Assembly (NCBI RefSeq): GCF_024346715.1
Contig: NZ_AP024852.1
Span: 1,426,001 to 1,490,000, forward strand
Source of the DNA: Photobacterium swingsii
Lineage (GTDB): Bacteria; Pseudomonadota; Gammaproteobacteria; Enterobacterales; Vibrionaceae
Direction: 5' to 3'
DNA: 64,000 bases
The position numbers were made by a program, and so were the translations under genes. Below are positions 56,773-64,000 of the stretch, in pieces (position 1 is the first letter of the stretch; each line of letters starts with the position of its first letter). The notes beneath the pieces were generated by a model. The model saw nothing but the letters and a program-made list of their open reading frames with translations. It was not told where the DNA came from and did not search any database.

Positions 56773-57642
56773 CTAGCGTTCCCGTGGATAGGGTGTAGCT
56801 TGCATTGATTTAACTTCTGGCAGGCGGAGATCGTCAGGATCATCAAGGAGTCGCTGCTGAAGTGTATATTCTTCTTCAATTGAGTGGAGTATTTGCTGAA
56901 AGGGCTGGTTGCCGACGGTTAAGCTTGTTTGGAAGGGTTGTGAATAAATCAAAATTGCGTACATCACCATACCTGTGGCAGCGCCATACGCTGAGAGATA
57001 AAACATACTTACTTTGGTTTGTTTGAAATAGCTCATTGGGATCAGAGCAAGGAAAAAGAGGCCAATCACCATGACCCAAAATAGAGGGGGTAGGTCATCA
57101 TCGTAATCAAATAATCGCTGCATGCGTAGCCGTTCTATCTCATCAAGCAGTTTGTCTATTTCAGTGGTTGTTGCAACGATGTCTGGATTGCGAGGAATGG
57201 CATCCATTAAGCGTCGTAAATCATACAGGGCGTGATCTGCGGTAAGGCTGCTTGCCAGTGGGTCTTTGGTAATCCAGTCTTCTTCAATCACCGCATAGAC
57301 ATAGTTTGCGAGTGTCGCGATGCTAGGAAGTGCATGCTCAGCGGGCAATTCTTCACTCAAATCCTCCAGAACCAAAGAGATCACCATAGCCTCTTGATCA
57401 ATTGATTCGCGTAACTCGTTGTATTCGGAAAAAACGGAATTGAATGCGAGCGCAAGAATGAATGCTTGAATAGCGCCTAACCGTGTCGACAGTGTAGAGC
57501 ATAACTGCGCATTTTCATCGGTGCGAGCAGGGTGAACGGTGTAGTGGATGAGGGTAGTGAACAGCACAGCAACCAGCGCTGAAAGGCTGATAACTGTGGC
57601 CAATCCGACAAAAGTTGGAAGCGATTCTATCACCACGCTCAT
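56773..57642 (-). CDS. DUF4239 membrane protein (bestrophin-like)
   Basis: Membrane protein of 289 residues with two N-terminal hydrophobic segments (about 8-30 and 57-72), a ~120-residue soluble helical domain, and two further segments (LFWVMVIGLFFLALIPM and MFYLSAYGAATGMVMYAILI). The segment TLSTRLGAIQAFILALAFNS followed by EYNELRESIDQEAM is typical of DUF4239, which is distantly related to bestrophin-type channels. Function unknown. It stands alone. Confidence 0.75.
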   Translation of the reverse strand: MSVVIESLPTFVGLATVISLSALVAVLFTTLIHYTVHPARTDENAQLCSTLSTRLGAIQAFILALAFNSVFSEYNELRESIDQEAMVISLVLEDLSEELPAEHALPSIATLANYVYAVIEEDWITKDPLASSLTADHALYDLRRLMDAIPRNPDIVATTTEIDKLLDEIERLRMQRLFDYDDDLPPLFWVMVIGLFFLALIPMSYFKQTKVSMFYLSAYGAATGMVMYAILIYSQPFQTSLTVGNQPFQQILHSIEEEYTLQQRLLDDPDDLRLPEVKSMQATPYPRER

Positions 57643-57787
57643 TCCTAATGGCTACAAGGTGGTTACAGTATAGTTGGCGAAAATTGGTGTCTGTGTCTTG
57701 GATGGTAGACGCGGCTGACATGGGAGAAGGACTGCGTGACAATCAAGAGTCACACTATGGCGCGGAACCGTCAGTAATAAGTAAAGG

Positions 57788-57825
57788 AATAAAAGAGAAG
57801 CCAAGAAGTCCCTTTCTTGGCTTAT
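57788..57825 (-). terminator. Rho-independent terminator of the second lactate-permease-family gene
   Basis: Ten-pair stem AAGCCAAGAA/TTCTTGGCTT (57798-57807 with 57814-57823) with CTCTTTT on the minus strand. Confidence 0.85.
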
Positions 57826-57859
57826 TTTCGTATTAAGTATTTAGCATGAGATACAGCTT

Positions 57860-59560
57860 TTACGAACTACTGGCTAGTAGCACATCACCTATATCGAAGC
57901 CATAAATAATGACCAAGCCGATCACGCCAGTCATAACAAGGTAGTAAAAGGTTGGGATAACCGTTTTACGTAATGTTGCCCCTTCTCGGCCTAACAACCC
58001 CACTGTTGCTGATGCGGCAACCACATTGTGAATCGCGATCATGTTACCTGCTGCCGCCCCGACTGCTTGTAAGGCAACAACTGCCGCACTTGAGATACTT
58101 AGCGTTTGTGCCACTTCAAATTGGAATTGGCTGAACATCATGTTCGATACGGTATTAGAGCCCGCGATGAAAGCGCCAAGCGCACCAATTGTCGCACTAA
58201 GGGCAGGGAAGAATTCACCGACTAAGCCTGAGGCAAAATTCGCAGTGGTTACAGGCATGCTGGCTAAGTCAGCACCATTGACGCCTGAGTTAATGAAAAT
58301 TCGTACCATAGGAATGGTAAAAATGAGTACGAAACCAGCGCCAATCAAGGTCTTACTTGACTCCCCAAAGGCTTTAAATAACGGAGTTATTTGACGTGAT
58401 TGAAGCAACACGGCTAGTAAGGCTACAAATACTAAGATTCCACCGGGTAAATACAAAGGTTGAATTGCAGCACTGATCCCTGTTTCACCGAGTATGTTAC
58501 TGAGAGAGAAGCTAACATCGGTCAACATACCTTTGAAGTCTTTACTGACTCGGCTCGCAACCAATATTACCGCTAACAGCACATAAGGTGCCCACGCTAA
58601 TGCGAGGCTCATTGGTTTGCCTGTAGCTTCTTTAATCTCTATTTTGAGTGAACCTAACCATTCTGCTGGCCATTTATCTTCGCTTTCAAAATCCCACTTT
58701 GATTTTGGTACTAAAAAGCCTTTTTTCGCAGCAGTAACGACAATAGCTAATCCCACTAAACCGCCAATTAACGATGGGAATTCAGGGCCGAGTAATGCAC
58801 CTGTTAATGCATAAGGTACAGTAAAAGCAAAACCAGCAAATAGAGCGAACGGCAGGATATCTAAGCCTTCTGTCCAACTTCTGTTTTTACCAAAAAATCG
58901 CGTTAACATCATCGCCATTAGCACTGGCATTAATGTACCAACACAAGCGTGGATCAGGGCAACATTCGTGGTGATTTGTTGTAAATACACATCCCAAGTT
59001 GAGCCGTTACTGATTAAGGTTTCAGTGATGTTGTGGGTATCAAGCCCTTTGTTAACACCAACGATAATAGGTGTGCCAACCGCACCGAAAGAAACCGGTG
59101 TTGATTGGATCATCATGCCCATCAGCACAGCTGCTAAGGCAGGAAAACCAATAGCAACTAGTAATGGTGCGGCAATAGCAGCAGGGGTACCAAAGCCTGA
59201 TGCTCCTTCAATAAACGAGCCAAAACACCATGCAATGATGATGGCTTGAACCCGACGATCGGTAGATATATCGGTGAAACCATTACGAATGGTCGTGATA
59301 GCGCCAGTGTGCTTTAAAGTGTTTAACAAGAAGATAGCACCGAACACAATCCACAACACTGCAATGGTGATCATTAAGCCTTGGATACTGGATGCAAGTA
59401 CACGGTTAGCGGACATATCCCAACCGAATAGAGCAATAATAACCGTTAAACCAAAGGCGACAGGCATTGCGTGTTTTGCTGGCCAATTAAGACCAACCAG
59501 TAAGATAGCGGCGAGCACTATCGGCGAAAAGGCGAGTAAAGCGAGTAGGGTATCAGTCAT
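57860..59560 (-). CDS. Second L-lactate permease-family (LctP) transporter
   Basis: Inner-membrane carrier of 566 residues, a diverged paralogue of the protein at 26728-28311. The shared core is [20 protein letters not shown] followed by [17 protein letters not shown], and [20 protein letters not shown] later. It is about 40 residues longer, with a charged central loop ([20 protein letters not shown]) missing in the other copy, and is closer in size to E. coli LldP/GlcA. Substrate may be lactate, glycolate or another 2-hydroxy acid. It is divergent from a LysR regulator related to the one near lldEFG. AAGGA lies nine bases before the ATG. Confidence 0.9.
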   Translation of the reverse strand: MTDTLLALLAFSPIVLAAILLVGLNWPAKHAMPVAFGLTVIIALFGWDMSANRVLASSIQGLMITIAVLWIVFGAIFLLNTLKHTGAITTIRNGFTDISTDRRVQAIIIAWCFGSFIEGASGFGTPAAIAAPLLVAIGFPALAAVLMGMMIQSTPVSFGAVGTPIIVGVNKGLDTHNITETLISNGSTWDVYLQQITTNVALIHACVGTLMPVLMAMMLTRFFGKNRSWTEGLDILPFALFAGFAFTVPYALTGALLGPEFPSLIGGLVGLAIVVTAAKKGFLVPKSKWDFESEDKWPAEWLGSLKIEIKEATGKPMSLALAWAPYVLLAVILVASRVSKDFKGMLTDVSFSLSNILGETGISAAIQPLYLPGGILVFVALLAVLLQSRQITPLFKAFGESSKTLIGAGFVLIFTIPMVRIFINSGVNGADLASMPVTTANFASGLVGEFFPALSATIGALGAFIAGSNTVSNMMFSQFQFEVAQTLSISSAAVVALQAVGAAAGNMIAIHNVVAASATVGLLGREGATLRKTVIPTFYYLVMTGVIGLVIIYGFDIGDVLLASSS

Positions 59561-59716
59561 TAGAGTACATCCTTCGTACAGCCGTTTGTATCAACGTTAG
59601 ATTAATTTTATTGTTGTGTTTGTAGCAAGTATGTAAATCAAGTGTGAAGGTACTCCTTTCATTTTTCTTAATATAGGGAAATAATGAAAAAGATTAATTC
59701 CAAAAGTTGATAAATC

Positions 59717-60619
59717 ATGGTTAAAACAGACGATTTAATCCTGTTTGCACAGGTAGTAGAGCTGGGGTCTTTCAGTCGAGTAGCTGAACAAAACTCCCTT
59801 ACAAACTCAGTGGTTAGCAAGCGAATTGCGCGGTTAGAAGAAGATCTTGGCGTGCAACTTTTATATCGAAGCACACGAAAGTTGACTGTGAGTGAAGCCG
59901 GAAAATTGCTTTATCAAGGTGCTAAAAATGTGAAGCAGGCAGCGGTAGAAGCTATAGATACTGTGTCTGGATTTGGTGAAAAAGTCACTGGACACGTGAA
60001 AATGTCAGTGCCTACTATCTCTGGAGACCTACTTTTAGCAGATGCGGTTGCAGATTTTTGCGTGCAAAATCCGGGCATGACGGTAGATATGTCGCTTGAT
60101 AATAAGTTTGTTGATTTAATCGATGACGGGTTCGATCTGGTGATCAGGACTGGCCACCTCGAAGACTCTAGTTTGATTGCGCGGCATATATTAGATTCAC
60201 AATGGGTAATCTGTGCTGCACCAGCTTATATCAGCCGCAACGGCAAACCACAGCAACCGGAAGATTTAATCAATCACAATTGCTTGCAGTATGCCTATCA
60301 AACAACCGGTGCGGCAGAATGGCAATTTAAGGGTGACCACGGTAATTACATTGTGAGGATCAGCGGTAATTTCTCGACCAATAATGCAGGCGCATTACGT
60401 AAAGCAGCATTAGGCGGTCATGGTATTGCTTATGTACCTAGGTGTTTGGTGTACCATGATTTGATGAAAGGAGATTTAATGGATTTATTTCCCAAGCAAG
60501 TTGGTAAGCGATTGGGGATTTATGCTGTGTATCCATTCACCCGTCAACCGCCACAGAAAATCCGTTTGTTAATAGAGCATATTCGCGCGCGCTATCTCGC
60601 GATTGGCCACTATTTTTAA
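59717..60619 (+). CDS. LysR-family regulator paired with the second lactate-permease-family gene
   Basis: Regulator of 300 residues. The winged helix has DLILFAQVVELGSFSRVAEQ and SVVSKRIARLEEDLGVQLLY; the effector domain has HVKMSVPTISGDLLLADAVA and FDLVIRTGHLEDSSLIARHI. It aligns along its whole length with the LysR protein at 22556-23461, with identical blocks such as VSVPTISG-like and EDSSLIARHI, so the two are recent paralogues. It is divergent from the carrier gene, the classical arrangement for a LysR target, across a 156-base spacer. Confidence 0.9.
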   Translation: MVKTDDLILFAQVVELGSFSRVAEQNSLTNSVVSKRIARLEEDLGVQLLYRSTRKLTVSEAGKLLYQGAKNVKQAAVEAIDTVSGFGEKVTGHVKMSVPTISGDLLLADAVADFCVQNPGMTVDMSLDNKFVDLIDDGFDLVIRTGHLEDSSLIARHILDSQWVICAAPAYISRNGKPQQPEDLINHNCLQYAYQTTGAAEWQFKGDHGNYIVRISGNFSTNNAGALRKAALGGHGIAYVPRCLVYHDLMKGDLMDLFPKQVGKRLGIYAVYPFTRQPPQKIRLLIEHIRARYLAIGHYF

Positions 60620-60637
60620 GCGGCAGCATTGGTTGCT

Positions 60638-61102
60638 TTACTCTTCTTCAGCAAACAGCACATCGGTGAATTGTGTTTGCTGGGTGTCACTGTAGCGATC
60701 ATCGAAGCAACGGCGTTCTGTTGAATCACAGTACACCTTATTGCTAAACGAAAAGCGGCTACTGTCAAAGTTGTCGCTGCCACCGACTTCTTCGATCATT
60801 TGCAGCATCTTGTTTTGTGCATCCTCGCCTAAGAAGGTTTGGGTGAAAGCCATGGAAATGCCAAAACCATCAACACAAAATCCCGCTTTTTGATCGCAGA
60901 TAATGCCGTGCTCTGGTGAGTATATTCCATCGGCTAAAGGTGTATGGTTTGCTGTGTTGGAAGTGCTGTTTACTTCTATATCTACTGTTTCTGTATTTAG
61001 GCTGTTACTTTGTTCTGTTTGCTTGGTTGCTAATGCTGAAAATGCCAAAGAAGTAGAAAGTAACAAGAGTGTTGGACGAACTAAGTGCTTGACAGTTTTC
61101 AT
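60638..61102 (-). CDS. YcgJ-like secreted protein (Fels-1 prophage protein-like family)
   Basis: Exported protein of 154 residues. A signal peptide (VRPTLLLLSTSLAFSALA) is followed by a Ser/Thr/Asn-rich linker (~27-55) and a small domain with the family pattern YSPEHGIICDQKAGFCVDGF, then GISMAFTQTFLGEDAQNKML and FSFSNKVYCDSTERRCFDDR. The two Cys pairs probably form disulfides. The match to the YcgJ/PF05666-type family is from memory of that pattern. Despite the family name there are no other phage genes here. Function unknown. Confidence 0.7.
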   Translation of the reverse strand: MKTVKHLVRPTLLLLSTSLAFSALATKQTEQSNSLNTETVDIEVNSTSNTANHTPLADGIYSPEHGIICDQKAGFCVDGFGISMAFTQTFLGEDAQNKMLQMIEEVGGSDNFDSSRFSFSNKVYCDSTERRCFDDRYSDTQQTQFTDVLFAEEE

Positions 61103-61326
61103 ACCAGTGCCTTATTTCTATGATTCATGTTTATTTAGCTTATCGTAAATCAGTTCACCTGCAGTCTTAATCTAGGAATATGAGGCATCATCCATACTCA
61201 GGTAATACAGTATTCGCTATATTGCACACTTACATTTCAGAGATTTATTTAGCGACTTTATAGCGGCTGTTTTATGCTAACAATTAACACAGTAATACAT
61301 AGCAGCAAATGACAAGAGGTAGGACT

Positions 61327-61713
61327 ATGAGCTGGTATTTACACGTTTTAAAAAATTACGCTGTATTCAAAGGAAGGGCGCGCCGCAAAGAGTATTGGTA
61401 CTTCTTCTTATGTAACCTTGTGGTTGCGCTCTGTTTGGCTGTTATCGACAAAGTGCTACAAACACCAGGATCAGCCGATGGTGCAGGTATTTTAGGCTCT
61501 ATTTATTCTTTTGTTGTGATGATCCCAACCATAGCAGTAGGGGTACGACGCTTACATGATACAGGCCGTGTTGGTTGGTGGATGTTCATTGTGATGATTC
61601 CAATTGTTGGCGCACTGGTGCTGTTATACTTCTTTGTTAAAGACAGTGATCCGGAATCTAACGAGTATGGACCTAACCCAAAACAGGTTGAAGACGCTCA
61701 GTTTAGTGGCTAG
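61327..61713 (+). CDS. DUF805 membrane protein
   Basis: Inner-membrane protein of 128 residues with about four helices. Family features are the start MSWYLHVLKNYAVFKGRARR followed by KEYWYFFL, then GVRRLHDTGRVGWW and the acidic ending KDSDPESNEYGPNPK. GAGG lies seven bases before ATG 61327; an upstream start at 61309 overlaps that site. Function of DUF805 proteins is unknown. Single gene with its own terminator. Confidence 0.9.
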   Translation: MSWYLHVLKNYAVFKGRARRKEYWYFFLCNLVVALCLAVIDKVLQTPGSADGAGILGSIYSFVVMIPTIAVGVRRLHDTGRVGWWMFIVMIPIVGALVLLYFFVKDSDPESNEYGPNPKQVEDAQFSG

Positions 61714-61747
61714 TGGCTTGTGTATAATACTGGTACAGCGGTAAAAG

Positions 61748-61780
61748 AAAAGGCAGACCTCAAAGTCTGCCTTTTGCTTT
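61748..61780 (+). terminator. Rho-independent terminator of the DUF805 gene
   Basis: Eleven-pair stem AAAAGGCAGAC/GTCTGCCTTTT with a six-base loop and a T-rich tail. Confidence 0.9.
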
Positions 61781-61873
61781 ATGGATTGATAGCTTCTTGT
61801 TCAATAGCCTAACAGCTTACTTAGCATGGCTCCGCATGTTTTACGAAAGCATGTCAGGTAGCCTATACGCTGA

Positions 61874-62140
61874 TTACGCGTAAGCTTCAGTTAGCTTTTC
61901 AACAATCTCTACGTATTTCTGCATTGCATCGTCAGCATTCATCCCTTGTAGCTTTTCCCATGCTTCATACTTTGCTGCACCTTTAAAATCAAACATACCC
62001 GGACGTTTTCCGTGTACATCACCATCCGTTGCTTGCTTGAAGAGTGAGTAAAGTGCTAATAGCTCGTTATTTGAAGGGCGTTGAGTCAGCTGTTTAACAT
62101 CCTTTTGAGCTTGTTCAAAGTTTGCTTTTAGATCTGCCAT
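61874..62140 (-). CDS. Acyl-CoA-binding protein
   Basis: Soluble four-helix protein of 88 residues that binds medium- and long-chain acyl-CoA. Family residues are visible: LLALYSLFKQATDGDV, the KRPGMFDFKGAAKYEAWEKL block with the CoA-contacting Lys and Tyr, and a C-terminal YVEIVEKL helix. It is common in eukaryotes and patchy in bacteria. AAGGA precedes the ATG. It lies 47 bases downstream of an acyl-CoA reductase gene on the same strand and is probably cotranscribed, supplying or shielding the acyl-CoA substrate. Confidence 0.93.
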   Translation of the reverse strand: MADLKANFEQAQKDVKQLTQRPSNNELLALYSLFKQATDGDVHGKRPGMFDFKGAAKYEAWEKLQGMNADDAMQKYVEIVEKLTEAYA

Positions 62141-62187
62141 GTTAATTTTCCTTTTACCAATAGACGTGTAACGTTGATATTCGTGGT

Positions 62188-64000
62188 TTAGAGATAAATA
62201 CCACGTAGTAATGCTGAGAGCGCAATGAGCTCTGCTGATGATGCTTTTTCTTTATTTTTCTCTGTTTCTATCTCTTTTCCTTGTGTGCTTTCTTTCGAAT
62301 CAGGGAACATACGGAAGCTACTGTTCATGATGATTTCAGCAAGTTTAGGGAAGAGAGCATGAACAATTTGCCCGAAAATACCTAAGTTGGTTGCAATGCG
62401 TTTAGGTTTATCGATGATTGCTGTTGCCAATAAATCAGCCGCTTCTTCTGGTTTCAGCGTTGGCACTGATTGATAGATTTTTGTTGGCGCAATCATAGGC
62501 GTTGCCACAAGTGGCATGTTGATGGTGGTGAAGTTTACATTGAGATCTGAGTATTCTGCGGCAGCACAACGGGTGAAGGCATCGAGTGCGGCTTTAGACG
62601 CAACATAAGCAGAGAAACGTGGTGCGTTAGTTAAGACCCCAATTGATGAGATATTAATAACATGACCGCCACCTTGCGCTTCCATACTTGGCAGTAAACC
62701 TAATGTCAGTTTAAGTGCACCAAAGTAGTTAAGCTGCATTGTACGTTCAAAATCGTGGAAACGATCGACTGAGTTTGCAATCGAGCGACGAATTGAACGA
62801 CCAGCGTTGTTAATTAGAATGTCAACGCGACCATGGATCGCTAGAATATCTGCGGTTAAGCGTTCTACATCACTGATGTTAGAGAGATCACATTGATAGG
62901 TATGCGCTGTACCACCTAGTTCTTCTACTTGCGTACGTGTTTCAGCGAGTTTTTCTTCATCACGGGCAACCAGAATCATTTCTGCGCCATTTTCAGCCAA
63001 TTTGAATGCCGTAGCTTGGCCGATCCCTGAGCTTGCACCTGTGATCAAAATGATCTTATTGGCTACGCGTGCTTTCAAACTACGATCACCTGAGATTTCT
63101 GGATCTAAATGGCGCTCCCAGTAATCCCAAATAGCGGGCGCATAGTGAGGAAGACGAGGACACTCGATTCCAGAACCTTTAAGTGCCTGCTGCGTTTCAC
63201 GACAATCAAACTCTGTCGGGTAGGTGAAGAATTTCAAGACTTCGGCTGGAATGCCGAGATCTTTCATTGTCACATCTGCGATTTGCTTGATTGTTGGTAA
63301 CGACATGATCGCTTGCTTCACTTGATTTGGCACTAAGCCAAACAAGCGTGCATCGACACGCATCGCCATACGTGGTGCATGGCCAGCTTCTGCGAAGATA
63401 TTGAGTACTTCACCTGCACGGTAAGGTTTAGGATCGGTAATGTGGAAACAACCACCGTCTAAGCCTTCTTTATGGGCAATATGATCAAGCACATTGACGA
63501 CATAATCGACAGGTACAATATTAAGTCGGCCGCCTTCTAAACCTATGGTTGGCACCCAAGCTGGTAGCACACCACGAATGCGTTGGATCATCTTGAATAA
63601 GTAATACGGGCCGTCTACGCGGTCAGCAACACCTGTTTTTGAATCACCAACAACCATGCCTGGACGGTAGATACGAAAAGGGACTAAGCAGTTTTCGCGA
63701 ACCGCACGTTCAGATTCATGTTTGGTAGAGAAATAAGGGTGATCAAGGTTTTCTGCTTCACTAAACATGTCTTCGCGGAAGTGACCTTCATATAAGCCTG
63801 CTGCTGCAATGGAACTAATATGATGGAAACAACCTACTTGTAGTGTGTTAGCCGCTTCTAAAGCATGGTTTGTCCCTAGTACGTTTACCTCTTGCTGCTC
63901 TTCGGCGCCAGCGCTGAGATCATAAATTGCAGCTAAGTGGAAAAAGTGAGTGACTTTGCCTTTTAATGCAGAGATATCTTGCTCTAAAAGCCCCAGTCCA
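62188..64000 (-). CDS. Two-domain fatty acyl-CoA reductase (Marinobacter type), 5' end beyond window
   Basis: The C-terminal ~603 residues of an expected ~660. The N-terminal part is an extended SDR reductase (FFHLAAIYDLSAGAEEQQEV, HHISSIAAAGLYEGHFREDM, active-site YFSTKHESE, IYRPGMVVGDSKTG). The C-terminal part (about 250 to the end) is a classical SDR with ITGASSGIGQA, LINNAGRSIRRS, SSIGVLTNAP and active-site YVASKAALDAF. This order and the linking text (APAIWDYWERHLDP) match the ~661-residue Marinobacter enzyme that reduces fatty acyl-CoA through aldehyde to fatty alcohol with NADPH. The match is from memory. The acyl-CoA-binding protein downstream supports the substrate class. The N-terminal nucleotide-binding motif lies outside the window. 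Confidence 0.85.
   Translation of the reverse strand, partial: GLGLLEQDISALKGKVTHFFHLAAIYDLSAGAEEQQEVNVLGTNHALEAANTLQVGCFHHISSIAAAGLYEGHFREDMFSEAENLDHPYFSTKHESERAVRENCLVPFRIYRPGMVVGDSKTGVADRVDGPYYLFKMIQRIRGVLPAWVPTIGLEGGRLNIVPVDYVVNVLDHIAHKEGLDGGCFHITDPKPYRAGEVLNIFAEAGHAPRMAMRVDARLFGLVPNQVKQAIMSLPTIKQIADVTMKDLGIPAEVLKFFTYPTEFDCRETQQALKGSGIECPRLPHYAPAIWDYWERHLDPEISGDRSLKARVANKIILITGASSGIGQATAFKLAENGAEMILVARDEEKLAETRTQVEELGGTAHTYQCDLSNISDVERLTADILAIHGRVDILINNAGRSIRRSIANSVDRFHDFERTMQLNYFGALKLTLGLLPSMEAQGGGHVINISSIGVLTNAPRFSAYVASKAALDAFTRCAAAEYSDLNVNFTTINMPLVATPMIAPTKIYQSVPTLKPEEAADLLATAIIDKPKRIATNLGIFGQIVHALFPKLAEIIMNSSFRMFPDSKESTQGKEIETEKNKEKASSAELIALSALLRGIYL

Noticed and set aside
60638..61102. 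Prophage remnant suggested by the Fels-1-like family name
   Set aside because: No other phage-type gene, integrase or attachment repeat is near; the family is widespread in chromosomes.

Overview
The window looks like chromosomal DNA of a marine gammaproteobacterium of the family Vibrionaceae, most likely a Photobacterium or close relative. This rests on remembered protein similarity, not on a search: nearly every housekeeping protein (AsnS, BioA/B/F/C/D, HtpX, Mlc, QueE, YehS, VF530-type DUF2132) has the gammaproteobacterial form, and a stand-alone atpIBEFHAGDC operon away from its usual gid/par and glm neighbours recalls the extra ATP synthase of Photobacterium profundum. Genes are dense, run on both strands, and are mostly bounded by clear rho-independent terminators. 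I see no rRNA or tRNA gene, insertion sequence, integrase, prophage or CRISPR array.

Layout. 1-9 kb: edge-truncated aspartate/aromatic aminotransferase, a CRP-site-preceded sugar transporter, an enoyl-CoA isomerase, small conserved proteins, a rhodanese/MauE-like pair and asnS. 9-14.8 kb: a chemoreceptor with a periplasmic haem-c motif, a 938-residue lipoprotein and queE. 15-22.5 kb: mlc, then a six-gene cassette (ABC importer, cytoplasmic alkaline-phosphatase-superfamily hydrolase, HAD phosphatase) divergent from a GntR/UTRA regulator; the shared control region carries a Pho box and two matching operators. 22.5-28.3 kb: LysR regulator, lldG-lldF-lldE and lactate permease. 29-31 kb: ECF sigma/ChrR pair with a recognisable self-promoter, and a Lon-N-domain protein. 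31-36.4 kb: bioA divergent from bioBFCD with a BirA operator. 36.5-45 kb: zinc-ribbon repeat protein, AT-rich spacer, complete F1Fo ATP synthase operon. 45-50 kb: DCC oxidoreductase, AraC regulator, HAD hydrolase, MerR-methyltransferase fusion, acetyltransferase and a 52-residue protein. 50-57.6 kb: htpX, a NhaC-family transporter behind a lysine riboswitch, an MFS carrier coupled to a small His-rich protein, a DMT exporter and a DUF4239 protein. 57.8-60.6 kb: a second lactate-permease-family gene divergent from a second, closely related LysR regulator. 60.6-64 kb: YcgJ-like secreted protein, DUF805, acyl-CoA-binding protein and, running off the right edge, a two-domain fatty acyl-CoA reductase of the Marinobacter type.

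How the genes work together. The 16-22 kb cassette reads as a phosphate-starvation salvage route: import an organophosphorus compound, cleave it in the cytoplasm, and dephosphorylate the product. The lactate locus couples uptake to LldEFG oxidation. The two bio operons share one control region. The acyl-CoA-binding protein next to the acyl-CoA reductase suggests delivery of acyl-CoA for reduction to fatty alcohol. The extra ATP synthase appears to interrupt a bio-htpX neighbourhood that I recall as contiguous in Vibrio cholerae.
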